64,000 nucleotides of DNA from Methylobacterium mesophilicum (GTDB lineage Bacteria > Pseudomonadota > Alphaproteobacteria > Rhizobiales > Beijerinckiaceae): NCBI RefSeq assembly GCF_022179445.1, contig NZ_BPQU01000005.1, forward strand, positions 171,547-235,546, in the 5' to 3' direction. The position numbers and the translations under genes were made by a program. Positions 47,108 to 55,493 of the stretch are shown here, piece by piece; positions within the stretch are counted from its first letter, which is position 1, and the number at the start of each line of letters is the position of its first letter. Below the pieces are notes generated by a model, which saw only the letters and a program-made list of their open reading frames with translations, did no database searches and had not been told where the DNA came from.

Positions 47108-47287
47108 TCAATCCGCGTCGTGCGTGTCCGGATCCGCGTCGCTGGCATACGCTACCGCTTGATCGGCCGGATCCTGCCCGTGCAGAAGCACCGGCGGAAA
47201 CAGGACCGCCAACCCGGCCGCGACCCCGTACAGAATGGGATCCGCGTTCAGGCCAACATGCGGCGGGTTGAGATCGTCTTCAATCAT
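47108..47287 (-). CDS. Small membrane protein (59 aa) behind an FNR-type box
   Basis: A 59-residue ORF, with an acidic start (MIEDDLNPPHVGLNADP), one hydrophobic helix (ILYGVAAGLAVLFPPVLLHG, about residues 18-37) and an acidic Asp-rich tail. GGAAG lies about eight bases before the ATG. An FNR/FixK-like palindrome is centred 71 bases before the start codon. That would place a class II start site about 30 bases ahead of the gene. I recognise no family. The proposed role is a low-oxygen-induced membrane peptide. Confidence 0.45.
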   Translation of the reverse strand: MIEDDLNPPHVGLNADPILYGVAAGLAVLFPPVLLHGQDPADQAVAYASDADPDTHDAD

Positions 47288-47351
47288 GATGTTTGCTTCC
47301 GGTCTCGCGTTGAGGCGAGGAACGGTCCGCGTTGTCGTGGCGACGGGTGAA

Positions 47352-47365
47352 CTGATCTAGATCAA
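47352..47365 (-). promoter_or_regulatory. FNR/FixK-type box
   Basis: CTGATCTAGATCAA matches the TTGAT-N4-ATCAA consensus of FNR/FixK proteins at nine of ten positions. It stands in the only sizeable gap here and faces the 59-residue ORF on the minus strand. No confident plus-strand gene lies just downstream. Confidence 0.45.
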
Positions 47366-47465
47366 TCAATGCCGGGTTCCGCGTTTCGTTGCCGCAGGGC
47401 CGCGTTTTTTTCTGGAGAATGACTGTCGATCCTGGGGCGCGCCCGGATCGGATCCTGTTGGCATC

Positions 47466-47744
47466 TCAGCCGCGCCGTCGGAGGATCGGGTCGGGCCCGG
47501 CGCCCGGGATCCGGCAGGCGGCCGGCACCACGCTGAGGATCACGGCGCTCGGGCAGCGCGCCCGGCAGGTCTCGGCGGCATCGATCTGATCGCCCCCGCA
47601 GGCATCCGCGAAGCAGAGCGTCGCGAGGTCCTCGCAGGTGGCCCGGAAGCCGCCCCTGCGGACGCCCTCATGCCAGTCCGCCGCCACGGCGGATTGCGCG
47701 AGCAGCAGGCCGGCGAGCCCGATCGATGCCGTGATCCGCTTCAA
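47466..47744 (-). CDS. Small secreted cysteine-rich protein
   Basis: A 92-residue protein of unknown function. The signal peptide is clear: MKRITASIGLAGLLLAQSAV, with cleavage after AVA (about residue 21). The mature part has six cysteines (ATCEDLATLCFADACGG, then ETCRARCPSAV and AACRIP), probably three disulfides. It lies alone, divergent from the gamma-carbonic anhydrase gene across 137 bp. No family was recognised. Confidence 0.65.
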   Translation of the reverse strand: MKRITASIGLAGLLLAQSAVAADWHEGVRRGGFRATCEDLATLCFADACGGDQIDAAETCRARCPSAVILSVVPAACRIPGAGPDPILRRRG

Positions 47745-47881
47745 GCGCGCGCCTCGCCCCCGGTTTGCCGCTCGAGCCTAGCACTGGCAGGCGACCCGGA
47801 CCTGTGCCATTCCGGCGACAGGCGATGCCCATCGTCGGCCGCGTCGCTCCCGAGACATCAGCCCCGCGACGGAAGCCAACC

Positions 47882-48415
47882 ATGCCGCTCTACGCCCTCG
47901 ACGACCATGCTCCGGAACTCGCCGATCCCGCCCGGGTCTGGATCGCGCCGGACGCCCAGGTGGTCGGCCGGGTCCATCTCGGCCTCGATGTCGGCATCTG
48001 GTTCGGCGCGGCCTTGCGCGGCGACAACGAGCCGATCCGGATCGGCGACCGCACCAACGTGCAGGAGGGCGTGATCATGCACGTCGATCCCGGTTTCCCG
48101 CTGACGATCGGCACGGACGTCACGGTCGGCCACGGCGCCATCGTCCATGGCTGCACGATCGGCGACGGCAGCCTCATCGGCATGGGTGCGACGGTGCTGA
48201 ACGGCGCCAGGATCGGCCGGGGCTGCCTCGTCGGGGCCAACGCGCTGGTGACCGAGGGCAAGGACTTTCCGGACAACAGCCTGATCGTCGGGGCCCCGGC
48301 CAAGGCCGTGCGCACCCTCGACGCCGAGGCGGTGGAGGGGTTGCGGCAGGCGGCCCTGCGCTACGTCGAGAACGCCCGACGCTACAAGGCCGGCCTGCGC
48401 CGCATCGACGACTGA
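47882..48415 (+). CDS. Gamma-carbonic anhydrase family protein
   Basis: A 177-residue left-handed beta-helix trimer protein. Hexapeptide repeats run through residues 20-130. The three zinc-binding His are in GVIMHVDP (about residue 63) and GHGAIVHG (about residues 82 and 87). RGDNEPIRIGDRTNVQEGV gives the conserved Arg, Asp and Gln. The family includes active zinc carbonic anhydrases and inactive homologues such as YrdA/PaaY. It starts MPLYALDDHAPEL. A perfect stem follows its stop, shared with the convergent ppa gene. Confidence 0.9.
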   Translation: MPLYALDDHAPELADPARVWIAPDAQVVGRVHLGLDVGIWFGAALRGDNEPIRIGDRTNVQEGVIMHVDPGFPLTIGTDVTVGHGAIVHGCTIGDGSLIGMGATVLNGARIGRGCLVGANALVTEGKDFPDNSLIVGAPAKAVRTLDAEAVEGLRQAALRYVENARRYKAGLRRIDD

Positions 48416-48421
48416 GCGCGA

Positions 48422-48449
48422 CAGGCCGCTCCGGGGTGGGAGCGGCCTG
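48422..48449. terminator. Bidirectional stem between gamma-CA and ppa
   Basis: CAGGCCGCTC (48422-48431) and GAGCGGCCTG (48440-48449) form a perfect 10-bp stem with an eight-base loop. It lies in the 45-bp gap between convergent stops. The flanking T/A-runs are short, so it is only moderately supported as an intrinsic terminator. Confidence 0.5.
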
Positions 48450-48460
48450 CCTGGAAAAAC

Positions 48461-48994
48461 TTACTTCTTGTTCTTCGCCCGCTCGATCGCTTCCTCGATC
48501 AGCCGGTGGGCCTCTTCCTTGTCGCCCCAGCGGACGAACTTCACCCACTTGCCGGGCTCCAGATCCTTGTAGTGCTCGAAGAAGTGCTGGATCTGCTGGA
48601 TCGTGATGTCGGGCAGGTCGGTGTAGTTCTCGACCCGGTCATAGCGCTTGGTCAGGTGGCGCGAGGGCACCGCGATGACCTTCTCGTCCTCGCCGCCCTC
48701 GTCCTGCATCACCATCACGCCGACCGGGCGGGCGCTGATGATCGCGCCCGGCAGCACCGCGCGGGTGTTGGCCACGAGCACGTCGCAGGGATCGCCGTCG
48801 CCCGACAGGGTGTGGGGGATGAAGCCGTAGTTCCCGGGGTAGAACATCGGCGTATAGAGGAACCGGTCGACCACCAGCGCCCCGGACTCTTTGTCCATCT
48901 CGTACTTGATCGGCTCGCCGCCGAGCGGCACCTCGATGATGACGTTGACGTCGTGCGGGGGCTTCTTGCCGAGCGGGATGGCGTCGATGTTCAT
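48461..48994 (-). CDS. ppa: Inorganic pyrophosphatase
   Basis: A 177-residue family I soluble pyrophosphatase, hydrolysing diphosphate to phosphate. The Mg-binding acidic cluster [13 protein letters not shown] (about residues 66-78) is the family signature. Other active-site segments are [19 protein letters not shown] and [16 protein letters not shown]. Length matches the E. coli enzyme (176). The ATG at 48994 is chosen because the domain begins there ([16 protein letters not shown]); a longer reading adds ten basic residues. Confidence 0.95.
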   Translation of the reverse strand: MNIDAIPLGKKPPHDVNVIIEVPLGGEPIKYEMDKESGALVVDRFLYTPMFYPGNYGFIPHTLSGDGDPCDVLVANTRAVLPGAIISARPVGVMVMQDEGGEDEKVIAVPSRHLTKRYDRVENYTDLPDITIQQIQHFFEHYKDLEPGKWVKFVRWGDKEEAHRLIEEAIERAKNKK

Positions 48995-49105
48995 GGCGTA
49001 TCGCTTCCGGGATGCGGCCTGCACCGCTTCCCGGACCTCTTAGATGCCTGGCCCGGCGATGCAAATCAGTATCGGCGCGGGGCCGGCGACGAGTCCCAGG
49101 AAACG

Positions 49106-49612
49106 TTAGCTGAACAGGTATCCGACCTTGGGCAGGGCGACGCCCGCGACCCGGTCCATCACCCGCGGCCCGGCCCGGCCCCCGAGACCCTCGTAGAAGG
49201 CACCGGCCCGGTCGTTCTCCTCCAGGCTCCAGACGCCGAGCTGGGTCAGCCCATGATCGGCGAGATCGTTGCGCACCGCCTTGAACAGGCGGCGTCCGAG
49301 GCCGATGCCCTGGTATTCCGGCATCAGGTAGAGTTCGTCGATCTCGGCCTCCGTGCCGAGCGCCCGGCTGCGGGTGCGCCCGTAGGCGGCGTAGCCGACC
49401 ACCCGCTCCCCGGTCTCGACCAGGGCGATCGGGCGGCCCCGGCGTAGCGCGCTGCGCCACCAGGCCCGGTCGCGCCCGGCGATCAGCCGCTCGAGCGCCA
49501 CGCCGGGAATGAGGCCGCGATAGGCCTCGCGCCACGACGCATCGAACACCGTCGACAGGCTGCCGAGGTCGGCCTCGCGAGCCCGGCGGATGCTCGTGGT
49601 GCGCGTGCTCAT
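49106..49612 (-). CDS. GNAT-family N-acetyltransferase
   Basis: A 168-residue acetyl-CoA-dependent acyltransferase. The N-terminal TSIRRAREADLGSLSTVFDA is the usual first strand and helix. The acetyl-CoA loop is ELYLMPEYQGIGLGRRLFKA (about residues 93-112; Q/RxxGxG). SLEENDRAGAFYEGLGGRAG is the closing helix-strand. Substrate unknown. It stands alone with roughly 110 bp to the ppa gene. Confidence 0.85.
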   Translation of the reverse strand: MSTRTTSIRRAREADLGSLSTVFDASWREAYRGLIPGVALERLIAGRDRAWWRSALRRGRPIALVETGERVVGYAAYGRTRSRALGTEAEIDELYLMPEYQGIGLGRRLFKAVRNDLADHGLTQLGVWSLEENDRAGAFYEGLGGRAGPRVMDRVAGVALPKVGYLFS

Positions 49613-49829
49613 GGGCTTCCGGCCTTCCCCCTTGCGACCTGCGGATAACCCGCGCGGTCCGCCCAGGTTCGATCCCGATCCGGGCGGAGTGAAGGCAAGA
49701 TCGACGCCGTTTTTCTGGAACTTTCCGGCGATGGGTGGCGAAAGGCCCTGATCGGTCGGTCCGACGGGCGAATTGCCGGGCTTCCGGGGGGCTGTTAGAG
49801 CCGGCTCCCGACTCCGCGGCAGCCTCATC

Positions 49830-50555
49830 GTGTTCAACCGCTTCCTCAAGCCCGAGACGCGCTACGCGCGTCGCATGGCCCGGATCGCCCGCTTCGAGCG
49901 GCCGATCGCCGGCCCCGGCGACCGGCTGAAAGCCTGGGCGAACATGCTGCTGATCGATCACGGCGTGTTCCGGCTGGCCTATCTCAACCGCCACCGGGTC
50001 GGCACGGGCCGGATCTGGCGCTCGGCCCAGCCCGGCCCTCACCAGCTGGCGCGCTTCCGGGCGGAGGGCGTGCGCACGATCATCTCCCTGCGCGGCGGGC
50101 GCGAGCACGGCTCCTGGCCGCTGCAGCGCGAGGCGTGCGAGCGGCACGGGCTGACCCTGGTGGAGTTCGTCCTGCGCTCCCGCGAGGCGCCCGACCGGGA
50201 CACCCTGCTACGCGCGAAGGCCTTCTTCGCCGGAATCCAGTACCCGGCGGTGATGCACTGCAAGTCGGGCGCCGACCGGGCCGGGCTCGCCTCGGCGCTC
50301 TACCTGATCCTGCACGAGGGCCGCCCGGTGGCCGAGGCCGCCCGCCAACTCTCGGCCCGCTACGGCCATCTCCGCTTCGCCAAGACCGGCATCCTCGACG
50401 CGTTCTTCGCCCGTTACCTGGTGGAGGGTGAGGCGAGGGGCATCGATTTCCTGACCTGGGTCGAGACGATCTACGATCCGGAGGCGCTCAAGCGGGACTT
50501 TCGGCCGGGGTTCTGGTCGGACCTCGCCGCGGATACGGTGCTGCGGCGGGAGTGA
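49830..50555 (+). CDS. Tyrosine/dual-specificity phosphatase-like protein
   Basis: A 241-residue protein with a Cys-based phosphatase motif. The P-loop is AVMHCKSGADRAGLASALYL (HCx5R, about residues 147-166). The general-acid region and IWRSAQPGPHQLARF (about residues 60-74) match the bacterial DSP/Siw14-like family. The N-terminal 45 residues are strongly basic (KPETRYARRMARIARFER). The start is uncertain: I used the GTG at 49830; a TTG at 49773 would add 19 residues. The substrate may be a phosphoprotein or an inositol-type phosphate. Confidence 0.8.
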   Translation: MFNRFLKPETRYARRMARIARFERPIAGPGDRLKAWANMLLIDHGVFRLAYLNRHRVGTGRIWRSAQPGPHQLARFRAEGVRTIISLRGGREHGSWPLQREACERHGLTLVEFVLRSREAPDRDTLLRAKAFFAGIQYPAVMHCKSGADRAGLASALYLILHEGRPVAEAARQLSARYGHLRFAKTGILDAFFARYLVEGEARGIDFLTWVETIYDPEALKRDFRPGFWSDLAADTVLRRE

Positions 50556-50655
50556 TCACGCTGCATCGTCCTGATCGGGCGGACTTGCCAGAATTACACA
50601 CGCGTTCCACATTGCAAGCACGGTTTGCTCATCGGCGATCCGTATTCCCATCGGG

Positions 50656-50844
50656 ATGTTGGGCGTGGATTCGCGGGACCTGATCCGCATGCTCCAGGCG
50701 GATGGTTGGATCTGGCATTCGACCACCGGGAGCCATCGGCATTTCAAGCACCCGCTGAAACCTGGCAAGATCACGATCCCTCATCCAACAAAGGATATGC
50801 ATCCCAAGACGGTCAAATCGATCCTCCGGGCGGCGGGCCTGTGA
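50656..50844 (+). CDS. hicA: HicA-type toxin
   Basis: A 62-residue type II toxin with a double-stranded-RNA-binding-like fold, an mRNA interferase. The signature is DLIRMLQADGWIWHSTTGSH, with the catalytic His in GSHRHFKHP (about residues 26-34). KITIPHPTKDMHPKTVKSIL then forms the strand and helix. Length is normal for HicA. A GTG three codons in could be the true start. The antitoxin follows after 26 bp. Confidence 0.88.
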   Translation: MLGVDSRDLIRMLQADGWIWHSTTGSHRHFKHPLKPGKITIPHPTKDMHPKTVKSILRAAGL

Positions 50845-50870
50845 TCGGACGACCCGTTTGGCGAGGATTG

Positions 50871-51284
50871 ATGGTCATGAACTCCTATATCGCTCTGATC
50901 CATCCACCGATCGGTACCTCCGCGTGGGGTGTCACATTCCCGGACGTGCCAGGCTGCATTTCTGCAGGGCCGAGTTTCGAAGCCGCCGTCGACGCTGCCC
51001 GCGAAGCGCTGTCCGGGCATCTCGCCGTGCTGGGCTCGGATGGAGTGGCTCCCCCATCCTCCCGGACGCTGTCAGAGCTTCATGCAGATCCGACCGTTGC
51101 GGAAGATCTAGACGGCGCGATGGTCCAGCTCATCGCGCCGCGGCGCGTCCCGGGCGAACGGGTGCGCGTCAACATCATGATCGACAAAGGCCTTCTGCGC
51201 TTGACCGACGAAGCGGCCGAGGAGAAAGGCCTCAGCCGATCGGCCTTCATAGAGGCGGCCCTCATTAGCGCGGCCGAGAGCTGA
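50871..51284 (+). CDS. hicB: HicB-type antitoxin
   Basis: A 137-residue antitoxin with a partly degraded RNase H fold at the N-terminus (SYIALIHPPIGTSAWGVTFP, then DVPGCISAGPSFEAAVDAAR). A ribbon-helix-helix DNA-binding C-terminus follows (RVRVNIMIDKGLLRLTDEAA, then KGLSRSAFIEAAL). It would neutralise HicA and repress the operon. Two ATG codons, 50871 and 50877, are both possible after GAGG. It lies 10 bp from the convergent pheA stop. Confidence 0.88.
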   Translation: MVMNSYIALIHPPIGTSAWGVTFPDVPGCISAGPSFEAAVDAAREALSGHLAVLGSDGVAPPSSRTLSELHADPTVAEDLDGAMVQLIAPRRVPGERVRVNIMIDKGLLRLTDEAAEEKGLSRSAFIEAALISAAES

Positions 51285-51294
51285 AGCCTGAGCG

Positions 51295-52173
51295 CTACTC
51301 CGCCGCCGGCCGCGCGGCCTCGCGGAACGGGTGGGCCGGGTAGGTGCCGACCACCCGCAATTCGCGGGAGAAATAGCCGAGCTCGTCGAGCGCCCGGGCG
51401 AGGCCCGGATCCTCGGGGTGGCCGTCCACCTCCGCGTAGAACTGCGTGGCGGTGAACTCGCCGTCCATCATGTAGCTCTCGAGCTTCGACATGTTGACGC
51501 CGTTTGTCGCAAACCCGCCCAGTGCCTTGTAGAGCGCGGCCGGGATGTTGCGGACGCGGAACACGAAGCTCGTCACGCACGGGCCGGCCCCGGCTGCGGC
51601 CGGCTCGGGATCGGGGGAGAACACCACGAACCGGGTGGTGTTGTGCGCCTCGTCCTCGACGTCGCGCTCCAGGATGTCGAGGCCGTAGACCTCGGCGGCG
51701 AGCGCGGGTGCCAGGGCGGCCCGGCTCGGGTCCCCGATCTCCGCGACCTCGCGGGCCGCGCCCGCGGTGTCGCCGGCGACCACGGCCTTCACGCCGAGGC
51801 GCCGGACGATCCTCCGGCATTGGCCGAGCGCGTGGACATGGCTGTGCACGGTCCGCACCGCCTCCAGCTTCGTGCCCGGCAGGACCATCAGCTGGAAGTG
51901 GATCGGCAGGAAGTGCTCGGCCACGATGTGCAGCGGCGAGGTCGGGATCAGGTGGTGGATGTCGGCCACCCGGCCGGCGATCGAGTTCTCGATCGGGATC
52001 ATGGCCCGCTGGGCCCGCCCCTCCGTGACCGCCGCGAAGGCGTCCTCGAAGGTCGGGCAGGGCAACGGCGTCCAGTCCGGGAAGGCTTGCGCACAGATGA
52101 TGTGCGAGTTGGCTCCGGGCTCGCCCTGGTAGGCGATGGTGCGGTCGGCGATGGGTGTCGGGGAATCGGTCAT
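51295..52173 (-). CDS. pheA: Prephenate dehydratase
   Basis: A 292-residue prephenate dehydratase, converting prephenate to phenylpyruvate in phenylalanine synthesis. The catalytic domain starts AYQGEPGANSHIICAQAFPD (about residues 14-33). MIPIENSIAGRVADIHHLIP and NTTRFVVFSPDPEP are signatures, the Thr of TRF being catalytic. The ACT domain at the C-terminus (SFVFRVRNIPAALYKALGGF, then VNMSKLESYMMDGEF) binds phenylalanine for feedback. It follows kdsB by four bases, a gene order common in Rhizobiales. Confidence 0.94.
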   Translation of the reverse strand: MTDSPTPIADRTIAYQGEPGANSHIICAQAFPDWTPLPCPTFEDAFAAVTEGRAQRAMIPIENSIAGRVADIHHLIPTSPLHIVAEHFLPIHFQLMVLPGTKLEAVRTVHSHVHALGQCRRIVRRLGVKAVVAGDTAGAAREVAEIGDPSRAALAPALAAEVYGLDILERDVEDEAHNTTRFVVFSPDPEPAAAGAGPCVTSFVFRVRNIPAALYKALGGFATNGVNMSKLESYMMDGEFTATQFYAEVDGHPEDPGLARALDELGYFSRELRVVGTYPAHPFREAARPAAE

Positions 52174-52177
52174 GCGT

Positions 52178-52921
52178 TCAGTTCAGGCGGCGGGCCTGGA
52201 GCAGGGCGCGGGCGCGCTCCAGGTCGGCGGGGGTGTCGACGCCGAGCGGCAGGTCGTCGACGATGACGGCATCGATGCGCATGCCGGCTTCCAGCGCCCG
52301 CAGCTGCTCCAGCTTCTCCCGCGTCTCCAGTTCGCCCGGGGGCAGGGCGACGAAGCGGGTCAGGGCGGAGCGGCGATAGGCGTAGAGGCCGATATGGTGC
52401 CAGAGCGGGCCGTCGCCCCAGGGGGCGCGGGCGCGGGTGAAGTAGAGCGCCCGCAGCCGCCCTGGGCCGACCTGATGGCCCACGAGCTTGACCACGTTGG
52501 GGTTCTCCGCCTCGTGCGGGTCGGTGATCGGTGCGCAGAGCGTGACGATGTCCACCGTGCGGTCGGAGAGCGGGCCGATCGAGGCCCCGATGATCGCCGG
52601 GTCGATGGTCGGCAGGTCGCCCTGCACGTTCACCACCACGTCATGGTGCCCCGCCGGATCGACGCTCTCCAATGCCTCGGCGAGGCGGTCCGAGCCGGAC
52701 GGGTGGTCGGCCCGGGTCATCACCGCGATGCCGCCGGCCGCCTCGACGGCGTGGGCGATCTCGGCCGTGTCGGTCGCCACCACCACGGGGCCGATCCCGG
52801 CCTCCATGGCCCGCCGCCAGACATGGACGATCATCGCCTCGCCCGCGATCTCGGCCAGCGGCTTGTTCGGCAGGCGCGTCGCGGCGAGGCGGGCCGGGAT
52901 CAGCACGAGGGGATCGGACAT
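52178..52921 (-). CDS. kdsB: 3-deoxy-manno-octulosonate cytidylyltransferase
   Basis: A 247-residue CMP-KDO synthetase that activates KDO for lipopolysaccharide core. The nucleotide-binding start is [20 protein letters not shown] (residues 5-24). [34 protein letters not shown] (Asp for Mg) and [18 protein letters not shown] are the usual segments. The end reads [14 protein letters not shown], as expected. ATG at 52921 is chosen; upstream reading lacks homology. It is divergent from the cytochrome c gene across 299 bp. Confidence 0.94.
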   Translation of the reverse strand: MSDPLVLIPARLAATRLPNKPLAEIAGEAMIVHVWRRAMEAGIGPVVVATDTAEIAHAVEAAGGIAVMTRADHPSGSDRLAEALESVDPAGHHDVVVNVQGDLPTIDPAIIGASIGPLSDRTVDIVTLCAPITDPHEAENPNVVKLVGHQVGPGRLRALYFTRARAPWGDGPLWHHIGLYAYRRSALTRFVALPPGELETREKLEQLRALEAGMRIDAVIVDDLPLGVDTPADLERARALLQARRLN

Positions 52922-53220
52922 GAAGGGCTCGGACCTGAGGCTGAGGCGTCCGCCAGCGAAGCGCGGGTGCTTAGCAGGCCTGCTCCGGGTTGTCGTCCCT
53001 CGCGGGACCGGGGGCATCGGGCCACGCGATCCGGCAAAATGATGCCGCCGGGTAACAAGCTCGGCGATTTGGCACGGCGGTTTCGCCCCGCGACGGAACG
53101 TATCCCCCCACCGGCATTGTCAAGATCGTGCCGGAACGGCTAAGCACCCTTGAAATCTTCCAAGGTCCTGTGTCCCGGCATGCCTGCCTGTCACGGGCAT
53201 GGGCAGATCGAGAGAAGAGC
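52922..53220. other. Divergent promoter region between kdsB and cytochrome c
   Basis: A 299-bp gap that must hold two divergent promoters. Near 53145 the sequence GCACCCTTGAAATCTTCCAAGG contains a short palindrome (CCTTG...CAAGG). I see no gene or RNA with support here. Confidence 0.4.
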
Positions 53221-54195
53221 ATGAACTCGTTCGAGGTGAACAAGGTTCTCGGTGCCGTCCTCGGCGCCTTATTGTTCGCGGCCGGATCGGGTTTCGTCGC
53301 CGAGCTGATCTACCATCCGAAGCCGGCCGGCAAAGCCGGCTACGACCTGCCCGAGCCGGAGCCGCAGACCGCCGCGGCGGCGCCGGAGGCCAAGGTCGAG
53401 CCGATCGCCGTCCGGCTCGCCAGCGCCAACGCCGAGAAGGGCGAGGCCGGCACCAAGGCCTGCCATGCCTGCCACAACTTCGAGAAGGGCGGCCCGAACA
53501 AGGTCGGCCCGGACTTGTACGGCGTGGTCGAGCGCCCGAAGGGGGGGCATGCCGGCTTCGAGTACTCGGCGGCCCTGAAGGAGAAGGGCGGCACCTGGAC
53601 CTACGACGACCTGGACGCGTTCCTCACCAACCCGAAGGCCTACGCCAAGGGCACCAAGATGGCCTTCGCCGGCATCGCGTCGCCGCAGGACCGGGCCAAC
53701 GTCATCGCCTACCTGCGCAACAACGCCGACAGCCCCAAGCCGCTGCCCGCCGTCGAGAAGACCGAGGCGAAGCCCGAGGCCGCCCCGGCCGCCGCCAAGC
53801 CCGAGGACAAGCCCGCGCCTGCGCCCGCCTCCGAAGAGAAGCCCACCGCCGCCAAGCCCGCGGCCGGCAAGGGCTCCGAGGGCAAGGACAGCCCGGCCAA
53901 GCCCGCCGACACCAGCACGGCCAAGCCGGTCGAGGAGAAGTCCGCCGGCAGCCCCCGGGCGCCGAGCGAATCGAGCGACCGCAACGCCCCGGCTCCGCCG
54001 GCCGGTGCTCATGACGGCGACCAGCAGGGCACGCCGTCGAGCCTGATCCCGGCCGAGCCGACTGCGCCGTCCGCCCCGGCCGCCAAGGAGCCGCCGGCCC
54101 AGGCCAACCCCGAGGCGGTGGACCGGGCCAAGGACTTGGAGGTCGGCGGCCCGACCAAGGACCTGAACGCACCGCTGCCGACGCCGAAGAACTAG
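53221..54195 (+). CDS. Membrane-anchored cytochrome c (CycM-like) with long Pro/Ala/Lys tail
   Basis: A 324-residue class I cytochrome c. An uncleaved N-terminal anchor (VLGAVLGALLFAAGSGFVAE, about residues 9-28) holds it in the inner membrane. The haem site is GTKACHACHNFEKGGPNKVG (CxxCH, about 76-95), and the axial Met is in AKGTKMAFAG (about 146). CycM-type proteins carry electrons between the bc1 complex and terminal oxidases. Known CycM proteins are near 180 residues; here about 150 extra residues rich in Pro, Ala, Lys and Glu follow the haem domain. The tail may cross the periplasm. A strong terminator follows. Confidence 0.9.
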   Translation: MNSFEVNKVLGAVLGALLFAAGSGFVAELIYHPKPAGKAGYDLPEPEPQTAAAAPEAKVEPIAVRLASANAEKGEAGTKACHACHNFEKGGPNKVGPDLYGVVERPKGGHAGFEYSAALKEKGGTWTYDDLDAFLTNPKAYAKGTKMAFAGIASPQDRANVIAYLRNNADSPKPLPAVEKTEAKPEAAPAAAKPEDKPAPAPASEEKPTAAKPAAGKGSEGKDSPAKPADTSTAKPVEEKSAGSPRAPSESSDRNAPAPPAGAHDGDQQGTPSSLIPAEPTAPSAPAAKEPPAQANPEAVDRAKDLEVGGPTKDLNAPLPTPKN

Positions 54196-54204
54196 CGGCG
54201 ACCT

Positions 54205-54234
54205 GGCCGGGCCTTCAGGCCCGGCCTTTGCCTT
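54205..54234 (+). terminator. Intrinsic terminator after cytochrome c
   Basis: GGCCGGGCC (54205-54213) pairs perfectly with GGCCCGGCC (54218-54226) around a TTCA loop. TTTGCCTTG follows. It lies ten bases after the stop. Confidence 0.7.
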
Positions 54235-54287
54235 GAGGCGTCCGCGACCCGATCTCCGCTCGGGTCAGACACCGATAAGGATTCCGC

Positions 54288-55469
54288 TTGCCCGATCGAA
54301 GTCCGGAACCGGCAGCGCGCCGGGCGCCCCTGCCGCTGCTGGTCGCCGTGACCATGACCGGCACGGTGGCGCTGCACATCTTCGTGCCCGCGCTCGCCTC
54401 CGCCGCCGCAGACCTCGGCATCACGAATGCCGCCGCGCAACTCACCATCACGGTCTACCTGATCGGGCTCGCAGGCGGCCAATTGCTGTACGGGCCGCTC
54501 TCCGACCGATTCGGACGGCGTCCGATCCTCATCTGCGGGCTCGGCCTCTACCTCGCCGGTCTGCTGCTGGCGATTCCGGCCCAGAGCATCGGCGTGCTGC
54601 TGGTGGCGCGGGTGCTGCAATCGCTCGGGGCCTGCGGCTCCCTGGTGATCGGCCGGGCCATGGTGCGGGATGTCTCAACCCGGGAGGACGCGGCCCGGAA
54701 GCTCGCGATCCTCACCACCGCCATGACCCTAACCCCCGCCCTGGCCCCGGCGATCGGCGGGGTGGTGAACGAGGCCTTCGGCTGGCGCGCCGTGTTCGTG
54801 GTGCTCGCCGGGATCGTTGCGGTGCTCGGCACCCTGGTGGTGTTCACCCTGCCGGAGACCAATCGGCACAAGGTGGCCCTGCCGGGGCTCGTCGCGATCC
54901 TGGCGGGTTACCTGCGGCTGGTGAAGGTGCCGGTGTTCCGCGCCTATCTGGTGGCGGGGGCCTGCGGCGGCACCAGCCTCTACGCGTTCCTGGCGGTGGC
55001 GCCGTTCCTGCTGGTGGACCGGCTCGGGCGATCCTCGCAGGAGGTCGGGTTCGATTGCCTGATCGTCGTGTTCGGCATGGTCGGCGGCGCCGTGCTGGCG
55101 AGCCGGCTCGCGACGCGGGTACCGATCCGCAAGGCGGCCCGCAGCGGCAACCTGCTCTGCATCGTGGCGGCGCTGGCGCTGCTGCTGGTCGATCGGACCG
55201 GGATGCTCGGGGTCGTCACCCTGATCGTGCCGCTCTTCGCCTACGCGGTCGGGGTCGGCCTGCTCAGTCCCAACGCGGTCGCCGGGCTGATGAACGTCGA
55301 TCCGCACGCGGCGGGCTCGGCATCCAGCCTCTACGGCTTCACCCAGATGACCTTCGGGGCTTTGTTCACGGCGGCGGCCTCGGCCTGGCCCGCGACTTCG
55401 GCGACCCCCGTGGCCCTGGCGCTGCTCACCGCCGGGCTGATCGCGGCCCTGGCGCTGCGGCGGGCGTGA
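54288..55469 (+). CDS. MFS drug transporter (Bcr/CflA type)
   Basis: A 393-residue, twelve-helix major-facilitator antiporter. The Bcr/CflA signature in loop 2-3 is GQLLYGPLSDRFGRRPILIC (about residues 64-83). Motif C-like LTPALAPAIGGVVNEAFGWR lies in TM5. The start is TTG, six bases after AAGGA. It probably exports small toxic compounds with proton uptake. A second MFS gene and an AraC regulator lie downstream on other strands, so this part is transporter-rich. Confidence 0.9.
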   Translation: MPDRSPEPAARRAPLPLLVAVTMTGTVALHIFVPALASAAADLGITNAAAQLTITVYLIGLAGGQLLYGPLSDRFGRRPILICGLGLYLAGLLLAIPAQSIGVLLVARVLQSLGACGSLVIGRAMVRDVSTREDAARKLAILTTAMTLTPALAPAIGGVVNEAFGWRAVFVVLAGIVAVLGTLVVFTLPETNRHKVALPGLVAILAGYLRLVKVPVFRAYLVAGACGGTSLYAFLAVAPFLLVDRLGRSSQEVGFDCLIVVFGMVGGAVLASRLATRVPIRKAARSGNLLCIVAALALLLVDRTGMLGVVTLIVPLFAYAVGVGLLSPNAVAGLMNVDPHAAGSASSLYGFTQMTFGALFTAAASAWPATSATPVALALLTAGLIAALALRRA

Positions 55470-55493
55470 CCGCGCCGCGAACCGGCGAAGACC

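Noticed and set aside
50556..50774. Minus-strand 72-residue ORF across hicA
   Set aside because: It is antisense to the clear HicA toxin gene and has no family match.
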